From: Cohnella cholangitidis
GTDB taxonomy: Bacteria > Bacillota > Bacilli > Paenibacillales > Paenibacillaceae
Assembly (NCBI RefSeq): GCF_014107495.1
Contig: NZ_CP041969.1
Location: 6,367,501-6,408,853 of the forward strand
DNA: 41,353 nt
Direction of reading: 5' to 3'
The position numbers and the translations under genes are program-made. The stretch's first letter is position 1; each line of letters opens with the position of its first letter. Shown in pieces: positions 1 to 10,455 of the stretch. Below the pieces are notes generated by a model that was given only the letters and a program-made list of their open reading frames with translations, did no database searches and was not told the DNA's origin.

Positions 1-3035
<3,035 letters not shown>

Positions 3036-3130
3036 GATCCACCGAAGGCGGTATCCAAGAGAGCCAAAAGGCTCAATCTGTATTGCTGGTTTGCCTTCCG
3101 ACGACCGAAGCCGTCTTCCGACGATTGTTT

Positions 3131-3164
3131 GTTTCTTACGCTCGATGTTCAGTTTTCAAAGAAC
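3131..3164 (-). other. rRNA leader: boxA-like element and 16S processing-stem arm
   Basis: The minus-strand transcript upstream of 16S carries TTCTTTGAAAACTGAACA, followed by CGAGCGTAAGAAAC. The spacer at 1389-1422 carries nearly the exact complement, so the two pair into a long stem enclosing 16S, the usual RNase III processing substrate. TTCTTTGAAAAC also resembles the boxA/nut element that recruits Nus factors for rRNA antitermination. Pairing is seen in the sequence; the processing role is known for rRNA operons. Confidence 0.75.
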
Positions 3165-3208
3165 AATTGGTGTTTCGTTTGTCTGCCCATTACTGAAGCA
3201 GGAGTTAC

Positions 3209-3237
3209 ATCATACCTCGTATCCAACCAACTAACAA
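3209..3237 (-). promoter_or_regulatory. Probable rRNA operon promoter
   Basis: On the minus strand TTGTTA (3232-3237) is separated by 17 bases from TATGAT (3209-3214), about 170 bases upstream of mature 16S. This is a plausible vegetative sigma-A promoter. The stretch 3036-3389 holds only this promoter, the leader and the upstream region of the next, divergent gene. Operons of this kind usually have tandem promoters; I could not confirm a second one. Confidence 0.55.
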
Positions 3238-3389
3238 CCCTCAATTTTTACCAATTGATAGCTAAAAGGAGAGTACAGACGATAGCAACCGGTAATAGCT
3301 CGGGAAGAATACTTCCCCAATCATTAACCTGAATGAGATCAATTTCTTCTGGAGAAGATATACCGAATTAAAAAGAAGGAGGATTGCAA

Positions 3390-3593
3390 TTGAACATAAT
3401 TGATGGAATGGATGCGGCGAGATTTACATCAGCCAACACACATTACAATTCAAAGGAAGAGGAAACAATAGAAGTAAATACGGAAATGCCATTGGTATTA
3501 CGAAATCTAAACAATAAATCCGATATTGATTCTACTTCACCGCAACAAACACAAGAGCAAATGGCTCAACAACCACCATTTATTCCTGAGTAA
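3390..3593 (+). CDS. Small hydrophilic protein of unknown function (67 aa)
   Basis: I do not recognise this protein. A strong ribosome site, AGAAGGAGG at 3374-3382, sits 7 bases before the TTG at 3390. An earlier in-frame TTG at 3384 is too close to it, so 3390 is the better start. The product is acidic and polar, starts with MNIIDGMDAARF and ends in a Gln/Pro-rich tail (QQPPFIPE). It has no membrane segment, signal peptide or Cys. It is transcribed divergently from the rRNA operon and stands alone. Confidence 0.6.
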   Translation: MNIIDGMDAARFTSANTHYNSKEEETIEVNTEMPLVLRNLNNKSDIDSTSPQQTQEQMAQQPPFIPE

Positions 3594-3720
3594 ACACGTA
3601 TACCCCTGCTCCCGCGAATTGATTAGTACAAGTTTTATTCTAATTATTCGTTAGGGGGTTTTTCAGTGTATGAAGAATATTTTTAATGTTGGTCCTTTGG
3701 ATGTAGTCTAAAGATCAACG

Positions 3721-3746
3721 CTGCAAACGCTGCAAACGCTGCAAAC
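3721..3746. repeat. Tandem 9-bp repeat, almost three copies
   Basis: CTGCAAACG occurs at 3721-3729 and 3730-3738, followed by CTGCAAAC at 3739-3746. It lies directly after the stop codon of the 179-aa gene, outside any reading frame I accept. It is probably a replication-slippage microsatellite. Confidence 0.85.
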
Positions 3747-4286
3747 TCATTTATTTTCGGTAGCCCGATTCGTTTCCATTTCATTAAAGACTTGGAGTTT
3801 ACCGACTTCCAAAAGGCCGATCGCTTCTGGATAAGTCAAGTCTGTCCAGCCCGAAGAAATTGTTCCGTCATTCATCTGGGCAACGTATATTACCGAATCG
3901 ATTTGATCCTCCTTGTGAATATAAGAAAGGAGATGCTCCATGAGATCTACGGGAGTAATCCATTTTTTTCGGTTGTTCCCATCCACATCCTTCATCCCTT
4001 TAAAACGGAAGGCCGTATGTATCAAAGTATCAAGCGGATCCCGATCCTCGTCTTCGGCAAGTATTGTTTGTTGCAAGGCCATGCCAAGTTGAACACAGCC
4101 CCATTGCCACAGAGTTTCAGTCTCTTCAACGGTGGCCGGCTTCTCTTTCGCCCGCAAAACGATATCGGCCAGCACGGCCTCGAAAGCTTTTTTATCGAAT
4201 TCCATTTGACCCGGGGAATCCCCCTCCGCTATCATCCGCAAGCTAAAATCATCGTTATATTGAATTTCGTAAATGGTTTTCTCCAT
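3747..4286 (-). CDS. Hypothetical protein (179 aa) downstream of cwlJ
   Basis: I do not recognise a family. The ATG at 4286 follows a G-rich ribosome site (AAAGGGGGG). The protein is soluble-looking and acidic with no signal peptide or membrane segment. Its first half has Trp/Gln-rich helices (ETLWQWGCVQLGMALQQTIL), the middle has an Asp/Glu-rich stretch (AEDEDRDPLD), and the C-terminal part reads like an alternating alpha/beta domain. It follows cwlJ on the same strand but a 15-bp hairpin separates them, so it may be transcribed apart or only by read-through. It is not GerQ, the known CwlJ partner, whose conserved C-terminal domain I cannot find here. Confidence 0.7.
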   Translation of the reverse strand: MEKTIYEIQYNDDFSLRMIAEGDSPGQMEFDKKAFEAVLADIVLRAKEKPATVEETETLWQWGCVQLGMALQQTILAEDEDRDPLDTLIHTAFRFKGMKDVDGNNRKKWITPVDLMEHLLSYIHKEDQIDSVIYVAQMNDGTISSGWTDLTYPEAIGLLEVGKLQVFNEMETNRATENK

Positions 4287-4370
4287 TAATATTAGCCCCC
4301 CTTTTTTCTTTTACTTACTTTGTAGAATGATAAGGAAAAATATGCACGGTAATTCTTGAACCCAAAAATG

Positions 4371-4413
4371 GGGATCAAGTTCTTGAACTAGCTAATAACA
4401 AGAACTTGATCCC
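4371..4413 (-). terminator. Long hairpin after cwlJ
   Basis: GGGATCAAGTTCTTG (4371-4385) and CAAGAACTTGATCCC (4399-4413) form a perfect 15-bp stem with a 13-base loop. On the minus strand it is followed by CATTTTTGGG, so it can end transcription of cwlJ. The T-run is short and broken, so termination may be partial. Confidence 0.65.
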
Positions 4414-4428
4414 ATAAAACTTATAAAA

Positions 4429-4872
4429 TTACAATGTATTATATACGCTGTCACATTCTTCCGCGGTCGGTTCATAAAAACAGTGCTTCTTCCATCGTCC
4501 TGCGAACGGCTGATTATACCAAGTCGGCGGACATGGACCGGGATTTTCGAACGTTCCCGGACGGAAATACCATAGGGAGAATTTGGCTGGCCAATTCCGC
4601 TCCCCGTTCACTGCCCGTTGCGCCAGACGGCGTTCCCTATCTCTTGCGCTTTGATAGTACATACCATGTTGCAATGCTTCGAACGCATGCGGCTGGTTGA
4701 TCATCTGGGGAATTGTCCGGATTCCTTTAAAATCGGAGCAATTCGCTCTTATACGGTTAATTCCAACATTCCCCACAAGGAGCATGCCCTGTTCGCCTTC
4801 GGTCTCCGCTTCGGCTCGAAGCAACCTTGCCAACATATCGATATCCTGTTGTCTGGCTTTTACGACTGCCAT
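4429..4872 (-). CDS. cwlJ: Spore cortex-lytic enzyme CwlJ
   Basis: This is a cell wall hydrolase of the SleB/CwlJ family (Hydrolase_2), needed in Bacillus for Ca-dipicolinate-triggered degradation of the spore cortex during germination. At 147 aa it has CwlJ length and lacks the signal peptide and peptidoglycan-binding domain of SleB. The diagnostic LLRAEAETEGEQG segment near residues 17-29 contains the likely catalytic glutamate (E21). It is followed by MLLVGNVGINRIRANC and, later, the conserved FSLWYFRPG and WYNQPFAGRWKKHCFY segments. The ATG follows AGAGGTGAG. CwlJ is normally made in the mother cell and deposited in the coat. Usually its partner gerQ is nearby; it is not here. Confidence 0.95.
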   Translation of the reverse strand: MAVVKARQQDIDMLARLLRAEAETEGEQGMLLVGNVGINRIRANCSDFKGIRTIPQMINQPHAFEALQHGMYYQSARDRERRLAQRAVNGERNWPAKFSLWYFRPGTFENPGPCPPTWYNQPFAGRWKKHCFYEPTAEECDSVYNTL

Positions 4873-4954
4873 TGTCTCACCTCTTTAGATTTCTAGACTC
4901 ATCATATTGTAGGCGAAGCGGATGTGTTACTCCGGCAAAATAGTGAGCGGGCCG

Positions 4955-5323
4955 TTAATAAACCTTTTTCAACAGCTCAATCACTTCATTAAGAGTGAGG
5001 CCAAAGGATTTGTAGTAGGAAGCGTCGTTAACCATTTGCTTCAAAATCGTTTCGTTGCGTACTTGAAGCATCTCATCGGACGAGAATTCGGCTACAAAAC
5101 ACCCTTTCCCCGTCACGGTATTGATCAAACCGCATCGTTCGAGCTCTTCCCAAGCCTTCTTTACGGTGATGACGCTAACATGAAGCTCAAGGGCTGCTTG
5201 CCGAATAGGCGGCAAACAATAGCCGCTTTCTAACTCGCCTTTCAGAATTTGAGCGCTGATTTGTTCGAACAGCTGCTGATAGATCGGTTTTTCGGAATGG
5301 TTTGAAATGGCAACGTTCATCAT
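4955..5323 (-). CDS. GntR-family regulator, YtrA-type
   Basis: This 122-aa regulator has an N-terminal winged helix (residues about 12-75: PIYQQLFEQISAQILKGEL, then a LPPIRQAALELHVSVITVKKAWEELE helix-turn-helix). Only a short helical tail follows, as in the small YtrA/YhcF subfamily, which has no large effector domain. Its start overlaps the permease stop by 4 bases (ATGA), so it is the last gene of the ABC operon. YtrA-type regulators usually repress their own ABC operon and respond to cell-envelope antibiotics. The operator dyad at 6840-6862 is the likely target. Confidence 0.88.
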   Translation of the reverse strand: MMNVAISNHSEKPIYQQLFEQISAQILKGELESGYCLPPIRQAALELHVSVITVKKAWEELERCGLINTVTGKGCFVAEFSSDEMLQVRNETILKQMVNDASYYKSFGLTLNEVIELLKKVY

Positions 5324-5973
5324 ATCTCCACTTTTAGAAATCGTTTGTAAGCGATTCGATAAGCAATCATGGTGAATGCAATAAATATCACGATTCCAGC
5401 TACCAGGATGGATGTTTGCAGGGCCAAATTGTCAACGCCGCTACCATTAAAAATGTCGGACAAATACGGACTCTGGATTCCTAACCATTGTGCGACTCCG
5501 GCAAAAAGCATTGCGGCCGTAATGGATGCAAACATCGCCCCGCCATATTTATATGCCGTCTTGTAGTACATAGAGATAAAGATAAGGTTGAAGATCGCAA
5601 GCATGACAAAACAGAGTCCCCAAAAACCCATGTGCGGGGCGAAGAAATAGTAGATCAGATTCGGGTATAAGCGAATCGTTATCATCCCATAGACCATGGC
5701 GACCACGACGTGCAAGACTTCCAGGATGACAATCACGGACACCCTTGCCTTCACCATGTCTTTTTTGGTGACGGGCATCATCGAGGTAAATATCAAATCG
5801 TTCTGCGCTCTAAATTGGCCAAACATATTCGGCATCGTTATCCAACAAAAATAGAGTGGGACGAGAAAATATAGCCAACCGGGAACGAGCATTAAGGCTC
5901 CCATCAAAAAAGGAAATACGAAAAACATAGGATTTACTCCTAATTTTAAATCTTTCATCATTAAGTTATACAT
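5320..5973 (-). CDS. ABC-2 type transporter permease
   Basis: This is a 217-aa integral membrane protein with about six hydrophobic segments, the size of the compact ABC-2 permeases that pair with YtrB/YhcG-type ATPases. The ATG at 5973 lies inside the end of the ATPase gene, 8 bases overlapped, with GGAGG six bases upstream, so translation is coupled. Early residues MMKDLKLGVNP and a loop with FRAQNDLIFTSMMPVTKKDMVKAR are typical of this permease group. Substrate is unknown; antibiotic or peptide export or sensing is the usual role. Confidence 0.85.
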   Translation of the reverse strand: MYNLMMKDLKLGVNPMFFVFPFLMGALMLVPGWLYFLVPLYFCWITMPNMFGQFRAQNDLIFTSMMPVTKKDMVKARVSVIVILEVLHVVVAMVYGMITIRLYPNLIYYFFAPHMGFWGLCFVMLAIFNLIFISMYYKTAYKYGGAMFASITAAMLFAGVAQWLGIQSPYLSDIFNGSGVDNLALQTSILVAGIVIFIAFTMIAYRIAYKRFLKVEI

Positions 5974-6820
5974 GCATACCCTCCTTTTTCGCGAAATAAA
6001 TCATGATTTCCTCGAGACTTGGAATGGTTGATTTGATACCGGTAGAGGGATCGAAGTCTCCGGCGTGGATCAATCCCGTAAAGCCGAAAGAATTGATTTT
6101 GTAGGAAATCAACCGTTCTTTCACCTGGTTTAGTTGGCTTTCGTTACCGTTCAGTAAACGATAGGACTCCATAAATTCGTTTTTCTCGGAACTGTCGATG
6201 ATTTGCCCGTTATCGATGAAAGTAATAAAATCAGCGCATTTTTCCAAGTCGGATGTAATGTGGGTAGAGAAAAGGATGCTGATTTCTCCATCGATTACGA
6301 GCTCTTGAAAAATATCCAACAGATCGTCTCTTGCGACCGGATCGAGTCCGCTTGTCGGTTCGTCAAGGACGAGAAGCTTCGCGCCATGGGATAAAGCAAG
6401 CGCCAAGCTGTACTTTACTTTCATTCCCGTCGATAACTCGGCGATTTTTTTGTTTTCATCCAATTTGAACCTTCTTAGAAAGTTGTAATAAGTTTCCTCT
6501 TCCCAATTCTTGTAGAACTTCTTAATGACTTCGGTCAGCTTTTTCATCTTGACGCGGGTATAGAAATCGATGCCGCCGAATGCATATCCGATTTCTTGCT
6601 TTAATTCGATTTCGTGATCGGCGATGTTCTTGCCCATAATTCGTACCTCGCCGCTATCGATATGAATCATTTTCAGGATTGATTTTATCGTGGTTGTTTT
6701 TCCTGCTCCATTGGCACCGATAAATCCCATAATATAGCCCTTTTCCAGTTGGAACGATACATCTCTTAGCTGGAAATTTGGGTATTTCTTATTTAAATTT
6801 CGAATGTCTAATGCCAGCAT
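5966..6820 (-). CDS. ABC transporter ATP-binding protein (YtrB/YhcG-type)
   Basis: The ATPase is the first gene of an operon with the permease and GntR regulator. The start at 6820 (MLALDIRNLNKKYP) has GAGGAGGT five bases upstream; an upstream extension to 6889 would run through the promoter and is rejected. Walker A is GANGAGKTT near residue 37 and Walker B LLVLDEPTSGLDP near 155. The signature is LSTGM rather than LSGGQ, a variation common in this subgroup. The C-terminal 70 residues form an accessory domain (SYKINSFGFTGLIHAG). It powers the membrane partner, probably as a dimer. Confidence 0.92.
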   Translation of the reverse strand: MLALDIRNLNKKYPNFQLRDVSFQLEKGYIMGFIGANGAGKTTTIKSILKMIHIDSGEVRIMGKNIADHEIELKQEIGYAFGGIDFYTRVKMKKLTEVIKKFYKNWEEETYYNFLRRFKLDENKKIAELSTGMKVKYSLALALSHGAKLLVLDEPTSGLDPVARDDLLDIFQELVIDGEISILFSTHITSDLEKCADFITFIDNGQIIDSSEKNEFMESYRLLNGNESQLNQVKERLISYKINSFGFTGLIHAGDFDPSTGIKSTIPSLEEIMIYFAKKEGMHV

Positions 6821-6839
6821 ACCATACCTCCTCATAAAA

Positions 6840-6889
6840 TTGTGTATGTTGTGTATGCACAATGTAACACTAAGCGTTTTCCAAGTCAA
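6840..6889 (-). promoter_or_regulatory. Promoter and operator dyad of the ABC/GntR operon
   Basis: On the minus strand TTGACT (6884-6889) and TACATT (6861-6866) are 17 bases apart, a good sigma-A promoter. Just downstream, at 6840-6862, is a 23-bp imperfect palindrome of the form TTGTGyAT-N7-ATrCACAA. It covers the transcription start, the classic place for a repressor. The operon's own GntR/YtrA-type protein is the obvious candidate to bind it. Confidence 0.75.
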
Positions 6890-7045
6890 TCATCAAATGT
6901 TATTTATTGGACGCTGTTTGTTGCCGGCATTTGCCCGAGCAGCACTCTACGACTTTCGTCGAGTTCCGCCCCTTACCTCGGTCTGATCTGCAGAACGGCG
7001 CTATCTGGTATACTATAGCCGAGTCTTTTGGAGGAGCGATCGACC

Positions 7046-7815
7046 ATGAATTACGAACAAAAAGCGCGCGAAGAAATCGCCGCTTGGGAGCGGCAGTTAT
7101 TCAAGCGCCCGGCTGGCTGGAAAAAACCTCGAAAATGATCGGTACTCGAATTAACAGCTTGATTCCGGCCAAAGTGCACGACATCATTACGACCACCATA
7201 AAGTCTATCGTGCGTACGGCGCTGTTCGGCGCGGAATATACACCTAAGAGACCCGTGCAGCGGAATCTCGATCTAGAATGGAACGATCAAGAGGCGAAAC
7301 GATTGTTTTCCTTATACCAGAAGATCGCTGTCGCCGAAGGCGCAGGCACCGGAGCGGGCGGCATTTTACTTAATGTCGTAGACTTTCCGGCATTAATTGC
7401 GATAAAGATGAAATTCTTGTTTGAGTTGGCCCATAACTACGGGTATGATACGAAGCACTTTTCCGAACGGGTTTTCATTCTAAAGGTATTCCAAATGACG
7501 TTCTCCGGTCCGGAACAACGCGCCAAGCTGTTGAACTCGATCAAGAGTTGGGATTCCGAAAAGGAGCTATGGTCCTCGGAAACCGAGTACTCCAAAAACA
7601 TGAACTGGGAGACGTTCCAGAAGGAATACCGCGACGCGATCGACTTTCGGAAGACGCTGCAGATGGTGCCGGGGATCGGTGCCGCCGCGGGAGCTTGGGC
7701 GAATTACACCATTCTCGAGGAACTTGGCCAATCCGCGACGAACGCATACCGATTGCGAAGATTAAACGAGTCGAATGATAATCGGGATATTCAGATTCGC
7801 CTAAATAAATCTTGA
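7046..7815 (+). pseudogene. EcsC-family protein, split by a one-base frameshift
   Basis: The natural start is the ATG at 7046, preceded by GGAGGAG at 7029-7035. It opens MNYEQKAREEIAAWERQLFKRP and then runs into TGA because the frame is lost near 7110. The remaining 230 codons, in the next frame, give GWLEKTSKMIGTRINSL and a typical EcsC body with a Gly/Ala-rich helix (GAGTGAGGILLNVVDFPALI). Restoring one G at the GG of 7111-7112 (CCGGGCTGG) rejoins both parts into about 256 residues, the family's usual length. EcsC proteins are membrane-associated and poorly understood; ecs genes affect secretion and competence. It may be a true pseudogene or an assembly error. Confidence 0.8.
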
Positions 7816-7835
7816 CGTTTGTATAACGGCAAACG

Positions 7836-7866
7836 AAAAAAGCCCGCGGTTTCCGCGGACTTTTTT
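7836..7866. terminator. Bidirectional terminator
   Basis: CCGCGG, a TTT loop and CCGCGG (7844-7858) form a GC stem flanked by an A-run on the left and a T-run on the right. It can stop both the rightward ecsC-like gene and the leftward ThiF gene that ends at 7886. Confidence 0.85.
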
Positions 7867-7885
7867 CGTATCTTTTCGAGCTTTA

Positions 7886-9004
7886 CTATGCGCTTTCCCC
7901 GCAAACGGGGCAATCTAGATTTTTTCTCGTGAAATCGATTCTTGTCTCCAACTGGTAACTATCGAAATTCATGGCAATGACTTTACCTTCCGAACGCATG
8001 GCAGCCGTCCCCGTGAACCATCGGGCGATATCGCCGCTCACCATGCCTGCAAGCATCATATAGTTCGGCATGATCGACGTGCTCGGCATCCGATAATCCG
8101 CAGCTCTGAATTCGGCGATGAAAGAAGCGTGATTAGCGTCGGACCTGCCGTACTGAGCGTCGATACATGCCACGCAACCGGTTCGGTCGGGTACGACGGC
8201 GTAAACTTGCCCCTCGCAGACGTTCATCCCGCCGGCGATAAAAGGAATTCGCGTCTCGGAGCAAGCTTCATTAACCCACCTTTCCAGCAACCAATAGGGT
8301 TGATCCGCAGCCAGAACGACCAGATCGCTGCCAAGAATAACCCTCTTCGCATCGGCGGCTGACTTAATCTCCAGATCGGTTAGCTCCAGAGTCATGCCGG
8401 AATGGAAGCGAGTCAACACATCGGAGGCGGCTTCGATCTTTCGGCGTCCGATGTCTTGCTCGTTGTACAAAAACTGCCTGTTAAGGTTACTCAACTCAAT
8501 AACGTCGAAGTCTACGATTCGAACGGCGCCAACGCCGAGACCCGCCAGGTTGAATAATACGCCGCAGCCGAGCGCTCCGGCGCCGATGACCGTCACTTTC
8601 GCGTTCCGAAGACTTTCCTGCATGCTCCAAGGGGCGAAATTGAGATGGGAAAAATAAGAAAAATAATTCAGGTTCGCTTGGTACCGATCAAGCTCTTCAG
8701 GCCTAAGCGAACTTTCGTCCAGCAACCGCCGATCGTCCACGTAGCCCAAGCGATCGAGTTCGGCAATGAGCTCCTTCACCTCTTCTACCGACATCGCCGG
8801 ATAAGTTAAGGATGTTTCTCTCGCAAGGCTTTCGACGGTTCGTGTCCCGTCCATTAACCGGAGAAGCCGTTCAATCCACCCGTCAACGTCCTCGATTTCC
8901 ACGGACCGGTTCGGAATGGCTTCGCCGATTCGAAGGACGCCGCCCGGCAAGCTCCTGACGTAGAACATACGCTTGAACGACGGCATGCTCCCGTTCCCAA
9001 TCAC
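7886..9004 (-). CDS. ThiF/MccB-like adenylyltransferase of a peptide-modification cluster
   Basis: This 372-aa E1-like enzyme has an N-terminal region of about 110 residues resembling a winged-helix peptide clamp (RRE-like), then a ThiF fold. The nucleotide loop is GAGALG (141-146), the acidic and binding motif is DFDVIELSNLNRQ (165-177), a catalytic-type Asp sits at D234 in LAADQP, and Cys277/280 with Cys365/368 form a structural zinc tetrad. The architecture matches MccB of microcin C, which adenylates the C-terminal Asn of MccA, and PaaA of pantocin A. The GTG at 9004 follows AAGGGGG by 7 bases. It sits 18 bases after the second 20-aa peptide gene, whose product ends in Asn. A precursor-modifying role is inferred. 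Confidence 0.88.
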   Translation of the reverse strand: MIGNGSMPSFKRMFYVRSLPGGVLRIGEAIPNRSVEIEDVDGWIERLLRLMDGTRTVESLARETSLTYPAMSVEEVKELIAELDRLGYVDDRRLLDESSLRPEELDRYQANLNYFSYFSHLNFAPWSMQESLRNAKVTVIGAGALGCGVLFNLAGLGVGAVRIVDFDVIELSNLNRQFLYNEQDIGRRKIEAASDVLTRFHSGMTLELTDLEIKSAADAKRVILGSDLVVLAADQPYWLLERWVNEACSETRIPFIAGGMNVCEGQVYAVVPDRTGCVACIDAQYGRSDANHASFIAEFRAADYRMPSTSIMPNYMMLAGMVSGDIARWFTGTAAMRSEGKVIAMNFDSYQLETRIDFTRKNLDCPVCGESA

Positions 9005-9022
9005 TTTTTCGCCCCCTTTCGC

Positions 9023-9085
9023 TTAGTTCGCGATCCGCAATCCCCAAATGAACGTCATCACCGGTTTGATTCGAACTTTACTCAC
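9023..9085 (-). CDS. 20-aa putative precursor peptide, copy 2
   Basis: This very small gene encodes MSKVRIKPVMTFIWGLRIAN. The start is a GTG at 9085 with GGAGG at 9094-9098, 8 bases away; the ATG overlapping it reads straight into TGA. It lies between the P450 (stop at 9112) and the ThiF gene (start 9004). It matches the peptide at 10311-10373 in 14 of 20 positions, including all of I-W-G-L-R-x-A-N at the C-terminus. Six of the shared residues use different synonymous codons, which indicates selection on the protein. The final Asn fits an MccB-like enzyme. Trp14 is a plausible P450 target. That it is a RiPP precursor is inference. Confidence 0.8.
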   Translation of the reverse strand: MSKVRIKPVMTFIWGLRIAN

Positions 9086-9111
9086 ATTATTCGCCTCCAG
9101 ACGTTATTCGT

Positions 9112-10284
9112 TTATTTCAGCCGTTCCAGCCGGAGCGGCAAGCTCTTTAAGCCAAGAAGGTTAAAGCTCGAGAGCGGTTCCAATACGGCACCCTCGGGAA
9201 TCCGGAATTCGGATACGCGTCCGAGGATGGTCTTCAACGCGGTTGAAACCTCCAATCGGGCCAGCGGCGCTCCAAGACAGAAATGAATACCGTGCCCGAA
9301 CGTCAAATGCGAACCAGCCGGTCGCGTAATGTCGAATACGTTCGGATTGTCGATCTTGGCCGGATCTCTATTCGCCGCTCCCATGAAGAGGACGACTCGT
9401 TCGCCAGCCTTCATTTTCACGCCGCCTATCTCCGCGTCCTGCCTCACGACCCGAAACATCAATTGAACCGAAGTGCGGAAGCGCATCACTTCCTCGACGG
9501 CTTGCGGGATCAGTCCGGGTTCCTTGACCAGCCTCTCCCATTGATCGGGATATTCCGCGAACGTTCGGATCGTGTTGGTCAACAGGTTCGTCGTCGTTTC
9601 ATTGCCGGCCACCATCAAGAGCGCGCAGAAGTTGCTGGCTTCCGTATCCGTCAACTGACGGCCTTCTACTTCCGCGACGGCTAACCGGGAAATCAGATCG
9701 CCCTTCGGATCCTGTCTTCTTTCGTGCACGAGCTTTCGAAAATAATCCAGCATTTCGTTATAACCGGCAACGTGCTCGGGAAGCGACTCCGTCAAACCGG
9801 TAAGCAACCGCTCCGAAATTTCTATGATCATATCCGACCACAGCTTGAAACGGTCTTGATCTTCTTCCGGAACCCCGAGCATCTCCGCGATGACCGTGAC
9901 CGGAAAAGGGATAGCGAAATCACGCACGAAATCGACTTCTTCCCGATCCAGCATGGCGTCCAACAAGCGGTTCACGATTTCTTGAATGCGAGGTTCGAGC
10001 TCGAGGACGGCCTTCGGGGTGAACGCGTGAGTCGCCAGCGCTCGAAGCTGCGTATGGCGAGGCGGGTCCATTCCCGTAAGCTGGTTCTCGAACGGCAGTT
10101 CCATGGAGAGACCGTCGAAGACGGCCGACGAGAACGTCTGATGATCGCTGAACACTTTGCGCACGTCATCGGCCCGGAATACGAGATAAGCTCCGAATTC
10201 GGGACTGAAAACGACAGGACTGGCTTCCAGCATATGAGCATACCATGGGTAAGGATCAAGTCGTAAATCCGGTTGATTCGACAT
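9112..10284 (-). CDS. Cytochrome P450 of the peptide cluster
   Basis: This is a 390-aa soluble bacterial class I P450. It has the I-helix oxygen-activation motif AGNETT (226-231), the K-helix ExxR (E265-R268), and the haem loop FGHGIHFCLG with the cysteine ligand C336. Redox partners are not in the window. The start at 10284 (MSNQPDLRLDPYPWYAHML) has AGAAGGAA about 10 bases upstream. An in-frame extension to 10383 would swallow the 20-aa peptide gene and has no ribosome site, so it is rejected. It begins 26 bases after that peptide gene ends. P450s crosslink or hydroxylate aromatic residues in several RiPP families, and both peptides contain a conserved Trp; the substrate here is inferred. 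Confidence 0.93.
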   Translation of the reverse strand: MSNQPDLRLDPYPWYAHMLEASPVVFSPEFGAYLVFRADDVRKVFSDHQTFSSAVFDGLSMELPFENQLTGMDPPRHTQLRALATHAFTPKAVLELEPRIQEIVNRLLDAMLDREEVDFVRDFAIPFPVTVIAEMLGVPEEDQDRFKLWSDMIIEISERLLTGLTESLPEHVAGYNEMLDYFRKLVHERRQDPKGDLISRLAVAEVEGRQLTDTEASNFCALLMVAGNETTTNLLTNTIRTFAEYPDQWERLVKEPGLIPQAVEEVMRFRTSVQLMFRVVRQDAEIGGVKMKAGERVVLFMGAANRDPAKIDNPNVFDITRPAGSHLTFGHGIHFCLGAPLARLEVSTALKTILGRVSEFRIPEGAVLEPLSSFNLLGLKSLPLRLERLK

Positions 10285-10310
10285 CGAAATCGGTTCCTTC
10301 TTTCCGCAAT

Positions 10311-10373
10311 TTAATTCGCTACACGCAGTCCCCAGATGATCGTTTGAACCGCTTTGATCTCCACTTTTTTCAT
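10311..10373 (-). CDS. 20-aa putative precursor peptide, copy 1
   Basis: This is the first gene of the cluster, encoding MKKVEIKAVQTIIWGLRVAN. The ATG at 10373 follows GGGAGG (10383-10388) by 9 bases. It is followed after 26 bases by the P450. The peptide is basic in its N-terminal half and hydrophobic in the second, ending WGLRVAN, and matches copy 2 in 14 of 20 residues. At 20 codons it falls below most gene-calling limits and is hidden inside a longer frame that would extend the P450. The paired arrangement, one peptide gene ahead of each enzyme gene, argues for precursors rather than leader peptides, though translational-attenuation leaders remain an alternative. Confidence 0.8.
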   Translation of the reverse strand: MKKVEIKAVQTIIWGLRVAN

Positions 10374-10455
10374 CCGTATGCACCTCCCGTTTCGTTTCTT
10401 ATTTCTTTTTTATCATTCGCTTCGTAATTTGGGATAGTGACCCCAGTCACGGTGA

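Noticed and set aside
3721..3746. CRISPR-like repeat
   Set aside because: The 9-bp units are directly adjacent with no spacers.
6821..6889. Extended N-terminus of the ABC ATPase
   Set aside because: It would be coded by the promoter and operator; the ATG at 6820 has GAGGAGG at correct spacing.
6907..7045. Upstream extension of the EcsC-like body
   Set aside because: The true start is at 7046 with a good ribosome site; the extension is non-coding promoter sequence in the frame reached after the frameshift.
10285..10383. In-frame N-terminal extension of the P450 to 10383 (33 extra residues)
   Set aside because: It has no ribosome site, reads across the 20-aa peptide gene in another frame and adds sequence unlike any P450.
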